NCBI RefSeq assembly: GCF_016583645.1 | Contig: NZ_NRRL01000002.1 | Span: forward strand, 62,001-126,000 | Direction: 5' to 3' | Length of the DNA stretch: 64,000 nt | Source of the DNA: Rhodovibrio sodomensis | Lineage (GTDB): Bacteria; Pseudomonadota; Alphaproteobacteria; Kiloniellales; Rhodovibrionaceae | Shown here: positions 41,876-63,140 of the stretch, piece after piece | Position numbering within the stretch: position 1 is the first letter of the stretch | How the letters are laid out: every line of letters starts with the position of its first letter | Notes under the pieces: model-generated | What the model was told of the DNA's origin: nothing | The model's database searches: none | Seen by the model: the letters and a program-made list of their open reading frames with translations, nothing else | Position numbers and translations under genes: made by a program

Positions 41876-42181
41876 TTACCAGCTCGACTTGACCATGCCC
41901 GGGATCTGTCCGGACAGGGCCAGTTCACGCAACGCGATACGCGACACCCGGAACTTGCGGTAATACCCGCGGGCCCGGCCCGTGATCTCGCAGCGGTTGT
42001 TGACGCGCGTGCGCGAGGAATTGCGGGGCAGCTTTGCCAGGTCCAGCTGGGCCTGGAACCGCTCCTCCGGCGACAGCGACATGTCGCGCCCGCGCTTCTT
42101 CAGCTCGGCGCGCTTGGCAGCGTACTTGTCCGCCATCTGCCGCCGGCGCTTGTTGGTCTCGAAGTCGCTCTTCTTCGCCAT
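41876..42181 (-). CDS. rpsN: 30S ribosomal protein S14 (zinc-free form)
   Basis: The 101-residue S14 is the long, C-minus form: the CxxC pairs of the zinc form are absent and only one cysteine (N-R-C-E-I-T-G-R) remains. The terminal [21 protein letters not shown] segment is conserved. It lies between rplE and rpsH. Confidence 0.98.
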   Translation of the reverse strand: MAKKSDFETNKRRRQMADKYAAKRAELKKRGRDMSLSPEERFQAQLDLAKLPRNSSRTRVNNRCEITGRARGYYRKFRVSRIALRELALSGQIPGMVKSSW

Positions 42182-42205
42182 CTCGTCTGCTCTCCTTGCC
42201 GCCGC

Positions 42206-42748
42206 TCAGGACTGGAACGGCATGTCGAAGCCCTTGAGGAGCGCGCGGGCCTCCTCGTCGGTCGGCGCCGTCGTGCAAATCACGATGTCCATGCCCCGGA
42301 TCACGTCGACGTCGTCGTAGTTGATTTCCGGGAACACGATCTGCTCCTTCAGGCCCATCGAGAAGTTCCCGCGGCCGTCGAAGGACTTCGGCGGCACGCC
42401 GCGGAAGTCCCGCACGCGCGGCAGCGCGATCGTGACCAGCCGGTCCAGGAACTCGTACATCCGGTCCCGCCGCAGCGTGACCTTGCAGCCGAGCGGCATG
42501 TTCTCGCGTACCCGGAAGCCGGCGATCGACTTCTTGGCGCGCGTGACCACCGCCTTCTGGCCGGCCAGCTTGGACAGGTCGTTGACCGCGTTCTGGACCC
42601 GCTTCGTGTCTTGGGTCGCCTCGCCGACGCCCATGTTGATCACGATCTTCTGCAGCTTCGGGACCTGCATCGGGTTCTGGTACGCAAACTGCTCGAGCAG
42701 CTGTTTGCGCACCTCGGTGTCGTAGTGTTCTTTGAGTCGGGCCGCCAT
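42206..42748 (-). CDS. rplE: 50S ribosomal protein L5
   Basis: L5 contacts 5S rRNA and the P-site tRNA. The 180-residue protein has [11 protein letters not shown], the [14 protein letters not shown] segment and [19 protein letters not shown]. It lies downstream of rplX with 28 bases between them. Confidence 0.98.
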   Translation of the reverse strand: MAARLKEHYDTEVRKQLLEQFAYQNPMQVPKLQKIVINMGVGEATQDTKRVQNAVNDLSKLAGQKAVVTRAKKSIAGFRVRENMPLGCKVTLRRDRMYEFLDRLVTIALPRVRDFRGVPPKSFDGRGNFSMGLKEQIVFPEINYDDVDVIRGMDIVICTTAPTDEEARALLKGFDMPFQS

Positions 42749-42776
42749 GGCTCGTGTCTCCAGTGCTCGGGCGTTC

Positions 42777-43094
42777 TTAGCGGTCGATGGTTTCGCCGGA
42801 GCGCCGCGCCACGCGCACCTTGCGGCCGTCGTCGAGCATTTGGAAGCCGACGCGCGTCGGCTTGCCGTCCTTCGGGTCCGACACCGCCAGATTGGAGACG
42901 TGGATCGGCGCCTCCTTCTCCTCGATGCCGCCCTGGGACTGCATGCTCGGGCGCTGGTGGCGCTTGACCACGTTCACGCCCTGCACGACCGCGCGGTTCT
43001 CGCGCGGGTCCAGGCGCAGAACCTCGCCGCTCTTGCCCTTGTCCTTGCCGGTCAGGACGACGACCGTGTCGCCCTTCTTGATCTTGTTCGCCAT
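42777..43094 (-). CDS. rplX: 50S ribosomal protein L24
   Basis: L24 initiates 50S assembly. The 105-residue protein has a KOW motif ([19 protein letters not shown]) and [10 protein letters not shown]. Its ATG shares one base with the rplN stop, so translation is coupled. Confidence 0.98.
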   Translation of the reverse strand: MANKIKKGDTVVVLTGKDKGKSGEVLRLDPRENRAVVQGVNVVKRHQRPSMQSQGGIEEKEAPIHVSNLAVSDPKDGKPTRVGFQMLDDGRKVRVARRSGETIDR

Positions 43095-43462
43095 TACAGC
43101 ACCTCAGGCGCGAGCGAGATGATCTTCATGAACTTGCGCGCACGCAGCTCGCGGGTCACCGGGCCGAAGATGCGCGTGCCGATCGGCTCGTTCTGCCGGT
43201 TCAGCAGCACCGCGGCGTTCCGGTCGAAGCGGATGCCGGTGCCATCCTGGCGGTGGATTTCCTTGGCCGTGCGCACGACGACGGCCTTGTGCACGTCGCC
43301 CTTCTTCACGCGGCCGCGGGGGATGGCTTCCTTCACCGAGACCACGATCACGTCGCCAACGCTGGCGAACTTACGCTTCGAGCCGCCCAGCACCTTGATG
43401 CACTGGACCCGCCGCGCGCCGGAATTGTCGGCGACGTCCAGCTGGGTTTGCATCTGGATCAT
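43094..43462 (-). CDS. rplN: 50S ribosomal protein L14
   Basis: L14 sits at the subunit interface in contact with L19. The 122-residue protein opens [17 protein letters not shown] and ends [19 protein letters not shown], the family ends. It lies 38 bases after rpsQ. Confidence 0.98.
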   Translation of the reverse strand: MIQMQTQLDVADNSGARRVQCIKVLGGSKRKFASVGDVIVVSVKEAIPRGRVKKGDVHKAVVVRTAKEIHRQDGTGIRFDRNAAVLLNRQNEPIGTRIFGPVTRELRARKFMKIISLAPEVL

Positions 43463-43500
43463 CGGTTTCTACCCTTCTGTTCGTACGTGCCGACGGGCGG

Positions 43501-43746
43501 CTAGCCGGCGGCCTGCTCGTCGCCGACCACTTCCCAGCGCTTCGACTTGGAATGCGGGGCGCACTCCCGGATCCGGACGAAGTCGCCGACCTTGACGGCG
43601 TTCGCCTCGTCGTGGGCGGCGTAACGCTTGGACCGCTTGATGAACTTCTTGTATAGCGGGTGCTTGACCCGGCGCTCGACGCTGACCTGGACGGTCTTGT
43701 CGCCCTTGTCCGAGACCACGTACCCCTGCAGGACTCGCCGCGGCAT
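43501..43746 (-). CDS. rpsQ: 30S ribosomal protein S17
   Basis: S17 binds 16S helices 7 and 11. The 81-residue protein has [19 protein letters not shown] and [19 protein letters not shown], followed by the typical D-F-V-R-I-R-E-C segment. It is separated by 3 bases from rpmC. Confidence 0.98.
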   Translation of the reverse strand: MPRRVLQGYVVSDKGDKTVQVSVERRVKHPLYKKFIKRSKRYAAHDEANAVKVGDFVRIRECAPHSKSKRWEVVGDEQAAG

Positions 43747-43749
43747 AGC

Positions 43750-43959
43750 TTACGTCTCCTTGCCCGGGATGTTCTTGTTCTTCTCGGTGAGCAGGGTCTT
43801 GATGCGCGCGATATCGCGGCGCACCTCCTTGACCCGGCCCGTGTTCTCGAGCTGACCGCTCGCCTTCTGGAAGCGCAGGTTGAACTGCTCCTTGCGCAGC
43901 TGCAGCAGCTGCTCCTTCAGCTGGTCGACGGTCTTCGCGCGCCCTTCTTCGGCCTTCAT
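43750..43959 (-). CDS. rpmC: 50S ribosomal protein L29
   Basis: L29 is a small helical protein at the exit tunnel, near the trigger factor and SRP docking site. The 69 residues include the family [20 protein letters not shown] segment and [11 protein letters not shown]. It is 6 bases from rplP. Confidence 0.97.
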   Translation of the reverse strand: MKAEEGRAKTVDQLKEQLLQLRKEQFNLRFQKASGQLENTGRVKEVRRDIARIKTLLTEKNKNIPGKET

Positions 43960-43965
43960 CGCGTC

Positions 43966-44385
43966 TTAGCCCTCCAAGCGCGTCACGAATTTGGTCTCGA
44001 CCGGAAGCTTGGCCGAAGCGAGGCGGAACGCCTCCTCGGCGACCTCCTGCGGCACCCCGTCGAGCTCGAAGATCACCCGGCCCGGACGGACGCGGGCGGC
44101 CCACCACTCGACGGTGCCCTTGCCCTTGCCCATGCGGACCTCGGCCGGCTTGTCGGTGATCGGGACGTCCGGGAAGATCCGGATCCACAGCTTACCGACG
44201 CGGCGCATGTGGCGGGTGATCGAGCGGCGGGCGGCCTCGATCTGGCGCGCGGAGATCCGCGCGCTCGAGGTCGCCTTGAGGCCGTACCGGCCGAAGTTCA
44301 GCTGCGTGCCGCCCTTGGCGACGCCGCGGAGCTTGGTCTTGCCCTTCTGAACCTTGCGGTACTTGGTTCGATTCGGCTGTAGCAT
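43966..44385 (-). CDS. rplP: 50S ribosomal protein L16
   Basis: L16 shapes the A-site tRNA binding region. The 139-residue protein starts [15 protein letters not shown] and contains the [24 protein letters not shown] motif. The arginine near residue 82 hydroxylated in E. coli falls in this region. It follows rpsC after a 123-base gap holding a hairpin. Confidence 0.98.
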   Translation of the reverse strand: MLQPNRTKYRKVQKGKTKLRGVAKGGTQLNFGRYGLKATSSARISARQIEAARRSITRHMRRVGKLWIRIFPDVPITDKPAEVRMGKGKGTVEWWAARVRPGRVIFELDGVPQEVAEEAFRLASAKLPVETKFVTRLEG

Positions 44386-44427
44386 CTTGGCCGATCCTCA
44401 AACGTCTAGCGTGGTTTCCCCAAAGCC

Positions 44428-44447
44428 GCCGGCGCGTGCGCGCCGGC
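44428..44447 (-). terminator. GC hairpin between rpsC and rplP
   Basis: GCCGGCGCG (44428-44436) and CGCGCCGGC (44439-44447) form a perfect dyad. Read on the minus strand it is followed by GGCTTTGGGG. It is a stable RNA hairpin with a weak T run and may act as an attenuator or processing site within S10-spc. Confidence 0.4.
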
Positions 44448-44508
44448 TGCCGGTTCGGAGACCTAGCGCCGGCCGTCTCGGCCGGGAGCGGCCTCGTGGG
44501 CCCACTGG

Positions 44509-45189
44509 TTACTGGTTGCGCCCGGTGGTCTCCTGGCGCTTGTCCTGTGCGTGCGGGTCGTGGGCCAGGATCTCGCCCTTGAACACCCAAACCTTCACGC
44601 CGCACGTGCCGTAGGCCGTCTTCGCCGTGGCGTCGCCGTAGTCGATGTCGGCCCGCAGCGTGTGCAGCGGCACGCGGCCCTCGTGGTACCACTCCGTCCG
44701 GGCGATCTCGCTGCCGCCCAGACGCCCGGAGCACGTGATGCGGATGCCCTGGGCCCCCAGGCGCATCGCAGACTGCACCGACCGCTTCATGGCGCGGCGG
44801 AAGGCCACCCGGCGTTCCAACTGGCTGGCGATGTTCTCGGCCACCAGCTTCGCCTCGATCTCCGGCTTGCGGACCTCGAGGATGTTCAGGTGGACCTCGC
44901 TGTCGGTCATCTGCTGCAGCGCCTGACGCAGTTTCTCGATGTCGGCGCCCTTCTTGCCGATCACCACACCCGGACGGGCCGTGTGGATGGTGATCCGCGC
45001 CTTCTTGGCCGGCCGCTCGATGACGATCCGCGAGACGCCCGCCTGGTGCAGCCGGCGCTTCAGGTAGCGCCGCAGCTTCAGGTCCTCGTGCAGCAGGTCG
45101 CCGTACTGGTGGCGCGCGGCGAACCAACGCGAGTCCCAGGTGCGGTTGATGCCGAGCCGCAGGCCGGTCGGATTGACTTTGTTACCCAT
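44509..45189 (-). CDS. rpsC: 30S ribosomal protein S3
   Basis: S3 forms part of the mRNA entry site. The 226-residue protein opens [13 protein letters not shown] and has a KH domain with the [10 protein letters not shown] loop and the C-terminal S3 domain ([20 protein letters not shown]). It starts 1 base after rplV ends. Confidence 0.98.
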   Translation of the reverse strand: MGNKVNPTGLRLGINRTWDSRWFAARHQYGDLLHEDLKLRRYLKRRLHQAGVSRIVIERPAKKARITIHTARPGVVIGKKGADIEKLRQALQQMTDSEVHLNILEVRKPEIEAKLVAENIASQLERRVAFRRAMKRSVQSAMRLGAQGIRITCSGRLGGSEIARTEWYHEGRVPLHTLRADIDYGDATAKTAYGTCGVKVWVFKGEILAHDPHAQDKRQETTGRNQ

Positions 45190-45190
45190 C

Positions 45191-45571
45191 TCAGGCGCTC
45201 TCCTCGCGCTCGCGGACCACCACGGTCAGCCGGCTGAACGGCTTGTCGATCCGGCCGACGCTGCCCCGGGCCCGCGGCCGGAAGCGTTTCATCACCAGCG
45301 CCTTGCCGACCGACGCCTCGGAGACGTACAGGCGGTCGACATCCAGCTGATGGTTGTTCTCCGCGTTGGCGATCGCCGACTGGAGGACCTTGCGAACGTC
45401 GTCCGCGACCTTGCGCTTGCAGAAGCTGAGCTCCGCCAGCGCGGTCTCGGCACCGCGCCCCCGGATCAGGCCGCACACCTCGTTGAGCTTGCGCGGACTG
45501 GTCCGGATCGAGCGCGCCATCGCGTACGCCTCGTTCTCGGCGACGGGGCGGGCGCTTTTTGCCTTGCCCAT
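45191..45571 (-). CDS. rplV: 50S ribosomal protein L22
   Basis: L22 lines the exit tunnel, and its loop is a macrolide-resistance locus. The start at ATG 45571 gives 126 residues. The family segments [14 protein letters not shown] and N-A-E-N-N-H are visible. The beta-hairpin loop [12 protein letters not shown] is intact. It lies 5 bases after rpsS. Confidence 0.97.
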   Translation of the reverse strand: MGKAKSARPVAENEAYAMARSIRTSPRKLNEVCGLIRGRGAETALAELSFCKRKVADDVRKVLQSAIANAENNHQLDVDRLYVSEASVGKALVMKRFRPRARGSVGRIDKPFSRLTVVVREREESA

Positions 45572-45576
45572 CGCGC

Positions 45577-45855
45577 TTATCTCCTCTTCGCCTTCTTGTC
45601 GGCGGCGTGGCCGGTGAACGTACGGGTCGGGGCGAACTCGCCCAGCTTGTGGCCGACCATGTGTTCGGTGACCAGCACCGGCAGGAACTTCTTGCCGTTG
45701 TAGACACCGAAGGTCAGGCCGACGAACTGCGGCATGATGGTCGAACGCCGCGACCACGTCTTGATGATCTCTTTACGGCCCTTTTCGCGGGCGTTCTCTG
45801 CCTTCTCCAGCAGATACCCGTCGACGAAAGGCCCTTTCCAAACCGAGCGCGCCAA
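45577..45855 (-). CDS. rpsS: 30S ribosomal protein S19
   Basis: S19 pairs with S13 in the 30S head. The 92-residue protein begins [16 protein letters not shown] and contains [10 protein letters not shown] and [14 protein letters not shown]. Length is standard. Confidence 0.98.
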   Translation of the reverse strand: MARSVWKGPFVDGYLLEKAENAREKGRKEIIKTWSRRSTIMPQFVGLTFGVYNGKKFLPVLVTEHMVGHKLGEFAPTRTFTGHAADKKAKRR

Positions 45856-45868
45856 GATCGGTCCTCCG

Positions 45869-46705
45869 TTAGCTGCGCTGCTTATTCCGACGGCGGACGA
45901 TCAGCCGGTCGGTCTTCTTGTTCTTCCGGGTCTTCGCACCCTTCGTGGGCTTGCCCCACGGGTTCACCGGGTGGCGGCCGCCGCTGGTGCGGCCCTCGCC
46001 ACCGCCGTGCGGGTGGTCGATCGGGTTCATGGCGACGCCACGCACGCTCGGCCGCTTGCCCAGCCAACGGCTGCGCCCGGCCTTGCCCTTGTTGATGTTG
46101 GCGTGGTCCTGGTTGGAGACCGCGCCGATCGTCGCCATGCACTCGCCGCGCACCATCCGGACCTCGCCGGACCCCATGCGCAGCAGCGCGTAGCCCTGGT
46201 CGCGGCCGACCAGCTGGACGTACGACCCGGCGGCGCGGGCGATCTGGCCGCCCTTGCCCGCCTTCATCTCGACGTTGTGGATGATCGAGCCGATCGGCAC
46301 CGACTTCAGCGGCATCGCGTTGCCGGGCTTCACGTCGGTCTTCTCGTCCGCGATCACCTTGTCCCCGGCCTTCAGGCGCTGCGGGGCCAGGATGTAGGCC
46401 TGATCGCCGTCCTCGTAGCTGAGCAGCGCGATGTAGGCCGTGCGGTTCGGATCGTACTCGATGCGCTCGACCGTCGCCGACACGCCAAACTTGTCGCGGC
46501 GCTTGAAGTCGACCAGCCGATAGGTGCGCTTAGCCCCGCCGCCGCGACGGCGCGCGGTCATCCGGCCGTGGTTGTTCCGGCCGCCGGACTTGGACAGGCC
46601 CTCCGTCAGCTTCTTGACGGGCTGGCCGCGATACAGGTCCTTGCGGTCGACCGTGACCAGCTGGCGCTGCGTCGGGGTGCGCGGATTGTACGTCTTCAGC
46701 GCCAT
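45869..46705 (-). CDS. rplB: 50S ribosomal protein L2
   Basis: L2 is needed for subunit association and lies close to the peptidyl transferase centre. The 278-residue protein shows the OB-fold half and the conserved C-terminal segment [18 protein letters not shown] with the functionally important histidine. It is flanked by rplW (3 bases) and rpsS. Confidence 0.98.
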   Translation of the reverse strand: MALKTYNPRTPTQRQLVTVDRKDLYRGQPVKKLTEGLSKSGGRNNHGRMTARRRGGGAKRTYRLVDFKRRDKFGVSATVERIEYDPNRTAYIALLSYEDGDQAYILAPQRLKAGDKVIADEKTDVKPGNAMPLKSVPIGSIIHNVEMKAGKGGQIARAAGSYVQLVGRDQGYALLRMGSGEVRMVRGECMATIGAVSNQDHANINKGKAGRSRWLGKRPSVRGVAMNPIDHPHGGGEGRTSGGRHPVNPWGKPTKGAKTRKNKKTDRLIVRRRNKQRS

Positions 46706-46708
46706 CTT

Positions 46709-47047
46709 TTAAATCCCCGTCGTCACGTCGATGGAGTGCCCCTCGGCCAGGGACACGTAGGCCTTCTTGAAATCCGACCGGCGGCCGCGGATGCCGCGGA
46801 AGCGCTTGACCTTGCCCTTCTGGCGCAGGGTGTTCACGTCGGTGACCTTGACCGAAAACAGGTTCTCCACCGCGGCCTTGATCTCCGGCTTGGTGGCATC
46901 CAGCGGCACCTCGAAGGTGACCTGGTTGTGCTCCTGGTTCAGGGTCGACTTCTCGGTGATCACCGGGCGCTTGACCAGGGTGTACATCCGCTCCTGGCTC
47001 GGCTTCGGCCGGTGCTTGCCTTTGATCGCTTGAGCTTCGCCGCTCAT
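46709..47047 (-). CDS. rplW: 50S ribosomal protein L23
   Basis: L23 is the main chaperone and SRP docking protein at the tunnel exit. The 112-residue protein has a basic N-terminal extension of about 24 residues before the family [12 protein letters not shown]. The rest includes [17 protein letters not shown] and [16 protein letters not shown]. The start overlaps the end of rplD. Confidence 0.97.
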   Translation of the reverse strand: MSGEAQAIKGKHRPKPSQERMYTLVKRPVITEKSTLNQEHNQVTFEVPLDATKPEIKAAVENLFSVKVTDVNTLRQKGKVKRFRGIRGRRSDFKKAYVSLAEGHSIDVTTGI

Positions 47048-47664
47048 GTCAGTCGCGCCTCCAGCGCCTGGACGGCTTCCTTGGTCAGCACGAGCTGATC
47101 GTGCCGCAGGATGTCGTGGACGTTCGCACCGACCTGCGGCAGCACGTCGATCCCGACGATGTTGCGCGCGGCCAGCGAGAAGTTCTGGTCGAGCTGTTCG
47201 CCGCCGATCACGAGCGCGTTCGACACGCCCATGCTTTCCAGCCGCTTCTGCAGCTCCTTGGTGCGCGGGCTCTCCGCGGCGGCCTGATCGAGCACGATCA
47301 GCTTGCCTTCGGCCGCCTTCGCCGACAGCGCCACCTTCAGGCCCAGGCGCCGCACCTTCTTGGGCAGATCATGGGCGAAGCTGCGCGGACGCGGGCCGTG
47401 CGCGACGCCGCCGCCGCGGAAGATGTTGGCGTTGCGCGAGCCGTGGCGGGCGCGGCCGGTGCCCTTCTGCCGGTAGATCTTGGTCTTCGAGGTGGTGACC
47501 TCACTGCGGTTCTGGGTCGACGCGGTGCCGGCGCGGCGCTTGGCCAGCTGCCAGTTGACCACGCGCGTCAGGATGTCCTTGCGCACCGGCTGGGCGAACA
47601 CGCTGTCGCTCAGCTCGATGTCGCCGGCCGTCTTGTTATCCAGCGTGGTGACCGGGCACTTCAT
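47044..47664 (-). CDS. rplD: 50S ribosomal protein L4
   Basis: L4 lines the exit tunnel constriction and, in enterobacteria, autoregulates the S10 operon. The start at ATG 47664 gives 206 residues. The tunnel loop is conserved: [30 protein letters not shown]. It lies 2 bases after rplC. Confidence 0.97.
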   Translation of the reverse strand: MKCPVTTLDNKTAGDIELSDSVFAQPVRKDILTRVVNWQLAKRRAGTASTQNRSEVTTSKTKIYRQKGTGRARHGSRNANIFRGGGVAHGPRPRSFAHDLPKKVRRLGLKVALSAKAAEGKLIVLDQAAAESPRTKELQKRLESMGVSNALVIGGEQLDQNFSLAARNIVGIDVLPQVGANVHDILRHDQLVLTKEAVQALEARLT

Positions 47665-47666
47665 GA

Positions 47667-48524
47667 CTATTCGTCCTTCTTCTCGTCGCCGCCGGCCCCA
47701 GAGCCTTCGCCGCCGGAGCTTTGGCCGCCGTACTGAGCGCCCTGCTCGCCGGCGCCGCTGTCCTCGGCGGCCGTGGCGCCCTGATCGCCCTCGAGCTCCT
47801 CGGCGGTCTCGGCCAGCGGATCCTGCTCGGCGCTCACCTGCGCGTCGTCGGTGCCGCGCAGCCCGGCCGGAAAGGGCGCGTTCTCGGGCAGCGCCCGCTT
47901 GACCGCGTCGGCCACGCGCACCCACGACCCGTCGGAGCCGGGGACGTTGCCGCGCACCATGATCAGGTTGCGCTCCCCGTCCACGGAGACGACCTGCAGG
48001 CTCTGGGATGTGACCTTCTTCTGGCCCATGTGGCCGTGCATCTTCTTGCCCTTGAAGACCTTACCCGGGTCCTGCATCTGACCCGTCGAGCCCTGCGAGC
48101 GGTGCACCGCCGACACGCCGTGGGTGGCGCGCAGACCGGAGAAGTTGTGGCGCTTCATGACGCCGGCGAAACCGCGGCCGATCGTGATGCCGGAGGCGTC
48201 GACGTATTGCCCGGGCACGAAGTGCGCCGCGGACAGCTCCTGGCCGGGCTTGAGCAGCGCGTCTTCGCTGACCCGGAACTCGCCGAGCTTCTGTTTCGGC
48301 GGCACCTTGGCCTTGCCGAAGTGGCCGCGCTGCGCCTTGCTTACGTTCTTGGCCTTGGCCTTGCCCGCCCCCAGCTGAACGGCCGTGTAGCCGTCCTTGT
48401 CCTGGGTCCGGACCGCGGTGACCTGGCAGCTGTCCACCTGCAGCACCGTGACCGGCACGTGCCGGCCGGCTTCGGTGAACACGCGGGTCATGCCGACTTT
48501 CTTGGCGAGTACGCCGGTACGCAT
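47667..48524 (-). CDS. rplC: 50S ribosomal protein L3 with acidic C-terminal tail
   Basis: L3 starts 50S assembly and reaches into the peptidyl transferase centre. Residues 1-223 are a normal L3: [16 protein letters not shown], and the loop [12 protein letters not shown] with R-S-Q-G-S-T-G-Q-M, whose glutamine is the usual methylation target. Residues 224-285 form a 62-residue low-complexity tail rich in D, E, G, S, Q and A, ending D-E-K-K-D-E. This tail is absent from standard L3 proteins of about 210-230 residues. Codon use in the tail matches the gene, so it is not an obvious frameshift. Confidence 0.96.
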   Translation of the reverse strand: MRTGVLAKKVGMTRVFTEAGRHVPVTVLQVDSCQVTAVRTQDKDGYTAVQLGAGKAKAKNVSKAQRGHFGKAKVPPKQKLGEFRVSEDALLKPGQELSAAHFVPGQYVDASGITIGRGFAGVMKRHNFSGLRATHGVSAVHRSQGSTGQMQDPGKVFKGKKMHGHMGQKKVTSQSLQVVSVDGERNLIMVRGNVPGSDGSWVRVADAVKRALPENAPFPAGLRGTDDAQVSAEQDPLAETAEELEGDQGATAAEDSGAGEQGAQYGGQSSGGEGSGAGGDEKKDE

Positions 48525-48530
48525 CGCGGC

Positions 48531-48845
48531 TTACCCCTTCAGCTTGATCTCGACGTCGACGCCCGCGGCCAGGTCCAGCTTCATCAGCGCGTCCACTGTC
48601 TGCGGCGTCGGGTCGACGATGTCCAAGAGACGCTTGTGCGTCCGCACCTCGAACTGCTCGCGGCTCTTCTTGTCGATGTGCGGGCCGCGCAGCACCGTGT
48701 ACTTGTCGACGTGCGTCGGCAGCGGGATCGGGCCCCGTACCCGCGCGCCGGTCCGCTTGGCCGTGTTGACGATCTCCGAGGTCGACTGGTCGAGGACCCG
48801 GTGCTCGAAGGCCTTCAAGCGGATACGGATATTCTGGCTTTCCAT
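48531..48845 (-). CDS. rpsJ: 30S ribosomal protein S10
   Basis: S10 (NusE) is a 30S head protein and also links NusG and RNA polymerase to the ribosome. ATG 48845 was chosen because AAGGTGG lies 5 bases before it; a GTG 9 bases upstream is possible. The 104-residue product shows [15 protein letters not shown] and [17 protein letters not shown]. It follows tuf. Confidence 0.96.
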   Translation of the reverse strand: MESQNIRIRLKAFEHRVLDQSTSEIVNTAKRTGARVRGPIPLPTHVDKYTVLRGPHIDKKSREQFEVRTHKRLLDIVDPTPQTVDALMKLDLAAGVDVEIKLKG

Positions 48846-48870
48846 CGTCGCCACCTTATCTGGGCCGGCT

Positions 48871-48913
48871 GCGCCCGCCCGCCGGATCCCGTGTCGTCGG
48901 GACGGGCGGGCGC
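48871..48913 (-). other. GC-rich hairpin between tuf and rpsJ
   Basis: GCGCCCGCCCG (48871-48881) and CGGGCGGGCGC (48903-48913) are perfect 11-bp arms around 21 bases. No T tract follows on the minus strand, so it may be an mRNA stabilising or processing hairpin rather than a terminator. It separates tuf from the S10 genes. Confidence 0.5.
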
Positions 48914-48934
48914 GGCCGATCCGCGTCTATCGTG

Positions 48935-50125
<1,191 letters not shown>

Positions 50126-50249
50126 CGCTGTCTGTCTCCGTTACCCGGTATCTGTCTGCCGCCCCGCGTCTGGCGCCGGGCGTTGCTGTTCGGATGCGTT
50201 TGCTGCGTCAGGCTGCCGCGCCGCGCGTCGCGAGGACGCGCCAGCGGCG

Positions 50250-52328
<2,079 letters not shown>

Positions 52329-52367
52329 GGCTGCTCTCTTTCGCGTGCGGGCGGCGCGGGTGGCCGG

Positions 52368-52838
52368 TTACCAGCGGTAGTGCGAGAACGCACGGTTGGC
52401 CTCGGCCATCTTGTGCGTGTCCTCGCGCTTCTTGACGGCCGCGCCGCGGTTGTTCGACGCGTCCATGAACTCGTTGGCGAGACGCTCGGTCATGGTGTGC
52501 TCCGAGCGCGAGCGGGCGGCGCGGATCAGCCAGCGGATGGCGAGCGCCAGACCCCGGTTGTGCTTGACTTCCACGGGAACCTGATAGGTCGCGCCGCCGA
52601 CGCGCCGGGACCGGACCTCGATGTCCGGCGTCGCGTGCTCCAGGGCGTCGTGGAAGGTCTGCAGCGGATCGCCGCCGGTCCGCGACTTGATGCGCTCGAA
52701 GGCCTGGTACATCAGCTTCTCGGCCGTGGCCTTCTTGCCGTCGTACATCAAGTTGTTCACGAACTTCGTGACGATCACGTCGTTGAACAGCGGATCCGGC
52801 AGGATTTCCCGCTTTTCCGCGCTGTGCCGGCGAGACAT
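52368..52838 (-). CDS. rpsG: 30S ribosomal protein S7
   Basis: S7 nucleates assembly of the 30S head and lies by the E site; in E. coli it regulates the str operon. The 156-residue protein has [16 protein letters not shown] and the [11 protein letters not shown] segment. It ends with the typical [10 protein letters not shown]. Confidence 0.98.
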   Translation of the reverse strand: MSRRHSAEKREILPDPLFNDVIVTKFVNNLMYDGKKATAEKLMYQAFERIKSRTGGDPLQTFHDALEHATPDIEVRSRRVGGATYQVPVEVKHNRGLALAIRWLIRAARSRSEHTMTERLANEFMDASNNRGAAVKKREDTHKMAEANRAFSHYRW

Positions 52839-52850
52839 GCGGTCGGCTCC

Positions 52851-53222
52851 TTACTTCGGACGCTTGACGCCGTACTTCGAGCGGCGCTGCTTGCGGTTCT
52901 TGACGCCCTGGGCGTCCAGCGCGCCGCGGATGACGTGGTAGCGCACGCCCGGCAGGTCCTTCACGCGGCCGCCATGGATCAGCACGACCGAGTGTTCCTG
53001 CAGGTTGTGTCCCTCGCCCGGGATGTAGCTGGTGACCTCGTAGCTGTTCGTCAGGCGCACGCGGGCGACCTTACGAAGCGCCGAGTTCGGCTTTTTCGGC
53101 GTGGTGGTATAGACGCGCGTGCAGACCCCGCGGCGCTGCGGGCAGGCTTCGAGCGCCGGCACCTTGTTCGGTACCGTGCGGTCCTTACGGCCCCGCCGGA
53201 CTAACTGGTTAATCGTCGGCAT
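52851..53222 (-). CDS. rpsL: 30S ribosomal protein S12
   Basis: S12 lies in the decoding centre. The 123-residue protein starts [12 protein letters not shown]. Lysines K43 (T-P-K-K-P-N-S) and K88 (G-R-V-K-D-L-P-G) are the wild-type residues whose substitution usually gives streptomycin resistance, so the encoded ribosome should be sensitive. It is the first gene of the str operon after the promoter at 53430-53458. Confidence 0.98.
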   Translation of the reverse strand: MPTINQLVRRGRKDRTVPNKVPALEACPQRRGVCTRVYTTTPKKPNSALRKVARVRLTNSYEVTSYIPGEGHNLQEHSVVLIHGGRVKDLPGVRYHVIRGALDAQGVKNRKQRRSKYGVKRPK

Positions 53223-53429
53223 TCGTCATTCAACCCTTGTCGTTACCAAGCAAAACGCCGTCGGGAGCCAGGCCTTGGGTAAGGCCGCCCCGTCGTGCGG
53301 ACACGCGGACATCCGCCGGTTAGCGTTGCGTTGGCTATGTTCCAGTCTGGTCGCGCGGGACTGCGTCTAGGCCGAAGAACGGCGAAGCGCCGAACGCGAC
53401 CTACCACCAGCCCCCGTAAAGGCTGGCGC

Positions 53430-53458
53430 ATCCTAGTGAGGGCGCCAGTGTGCGTCAA
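53430..53458 (-). promoter_or_regulatory. Promoter of the str operon (rpsL)
   Basis: On the minus strand TTGACG (53458-53453), a 17-base spacer and TAGGAT (53435-53430) form a good sigma70-like promoter. It lies after the rpoC inverted repeat and drives rpsL-rpsG-fusA-tuf and possibly the downstream ribosomal genes. Confidence 0.7.
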
Positions 53459-53618
53459 GCGGTCAAAAACCGCTCTTTTCCGCCGCTTCCGGCCCGGCTT
53501 GGACCGGCCCTGGCGGAGACCTGCTCACCCCACCGTCGAATACGCGTTGCGCGGGACCCGGACCGGGCGCTGCCGTCCTGAAACGGCGCCGCCCGGCCGC
53601 GTCCCGCGCGAACCTAAC

Positions 53619-53654
53619 GATGTGACGCCCCGGCCGCAACCGAGTCGTCACATC
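53619..53654 (-). terminator. Inverted repeat downstream of rpoC
   Basis: GATGTGACG (53619-53627) and CGTCACATC (53646-53654) are perfect 9-bp arms about 30 bases after the rpoC stop. The T run after it is poor (GTTAGGTT), so it may be a weak terminator or an operator. Confidence 0.45.
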
Positions 53655-53685
53655 GCGTCTGCGTTCCGGGGTCGATTTCCCGGAG

Positions 53686-62187
<8,502 letters not shown>

Positions 62188-62470
62188 ATCTCGTCCTCTG
62201 TGTTCGGCTCCACCGCCGCCGCCGGACCCTCGCCGGGGACCCTGGACACCCCGGCCGGCCGGAGCGGTGGATCGTGCTGCTGTCGCGCCCGCGACGGCCC
62301 CCGCGCACACGTCGGCGGAGGTGGAGGGACGGGCGCGTCTCAGTCCCGTGTGCTTGCGTCGGAAAGCTCTTACATCAGCGCTCTGGATTGCCTGGTTGCG
62401 GGGAGCGTTGGTGCCTTGACCAAGGGCAGCCGCCGGTTGCTTGGGACAGGCCCGGGCGTCGCGCCGCTTG

Positions 62471-62502
62471 CTTCACCGGCGCGGCTGGCTCCGCCGGTGA
62501 AG
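62471..62502 (-). other. Hairpin in the rplL-rpoB interval (possible processing site)
   Basis: CTTCACCGGCG (62471-62481) and CGCCGGTGAAG (62492-62502) are perfect 11-bp arms with a 10-base loop. No T tract follows. The length and position would suit an RNase III or stabilising hairpin downstream of the attenuator. Confidence 0.5.
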
Positions 62503-62649
62503 GAAGCGGCTGTCACGTCGTGGGCCGCGCGCGTCTTGCCATCGAGGCCCCCCGCCAAACATCCGTGCGGTAAAGCGACGACGGCGCCCGCGCGCGTCAG
62601 CCCGCTTCGGGCTGCCCGCCGGACGCCTGCCGATGGCGAACGCACCGAA

Positions 62650-62681
62650 GCGGCGCGCCGCCCCGTGGGGCCGCGCGCCGC
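62650..62681 (-). terminator. Attenuator-like hairpin after rplL
   Basis: Arms 62650-62664 (GCGGCGCGCCGCCCC) and 62667-62681 pair with one mismatch to form a roughly 15-bp stem with a tight loop, about 35 bases after the rplL stop. The stretch after it (TTCGG) is a poor T run, which suits partial termination between rplJL and rpoBC. Confidence 0.55.
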
Positions 62682-62715
62682 GATCGGCTTCGCGTGAGCG
62701 GTCAAAACCGTCAGC

Positions 62716-63087
62716 TTACTTCAGCTCCACGGTGCCGCCGGCATCCTCGATCTTCTTCTTGATCTGCTCGGCCTCGTCCTTGTCGACGCCTTCCTTCAGC
62801 GCCTTCGGGACGTTCTCGACCATCTCCTTCGCCTCCTTGAGGCCCAGGCCGGTGATGCCGCGCACCTCCTTAATCACGTTAATCTTCTTGTCGCCCGGCG
62901 CGGTCAGGATGACGTCGAACTCGGTCTTCTCTTCCGCGGGCGCGGCGGCCTCGCCGCCACCGCCGCCGGCCGCGACCGGCGCGGCCGCGCTGACGCCCCA
63001 GTGCTCCTCGAGCTTCTTGGAGAGCTCGGCGGCCTCCATGACGGTAAGGTTCGAAAGCTCGTCGACGAGCTTGTCCAGATCAGCCAT
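62716..63087 (-). CDS. rplL: 50S ribosomal protein L7/L12
   Basis: L7/L12 forms the mobile stalk that recruits translation factors. The 123-residue protein has an N-terminal dimerisation helix region, a hinge rich in alanine and glycine ([16 protein letters not shown]) and the C-terminal domain with [16 protein letters not shown]. It is 53 bases downstream of rplJ. Confidence 0.98.
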   Translation of the reverse strand: MADLDKLVDELSNLTVMEAAELSKKLEEHWGVSAAAPVAAGGGGGEAAAPAEEKTEFDVILTAPGDKKINVIKEVRGITGLGLKEAKEMVENVPKALKEGVDKDEAEQIKKKIEDAGGTVELK

Positions 63088-63140
63088 TTCTATCTCCAGT
63101 TAGGCTTGAGCTTCGTGATGTCTCGGGTAATCGACCGCCC

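Larger units (their letters stand above)
53223..53685 (-). other. rpoC-rpsL intergenic region
   Basis: About 460 bases without a supportable gene. It holds an inverted repeat after rpoC (53619-53654) and the str promoter (53430-53458). This leaves a leader of roughly 200 bases before rpsL, which may carry regulation, but no known fold was recognised. Confidence 0.6.
62188..62715 (-). other. rplL-rpoB intergenic region with attenuator-like hairpins
   Basis: About 530 bases without a gene between rplL and rpoB. It contains two strong dyads, annotated separately. In E. coli this interval holds an attenuator and an RNase III site that reduce rpoBC expression relative to rplJL; a similar role here is inference. 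No clear promoter was located. Confidence 0.6.
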
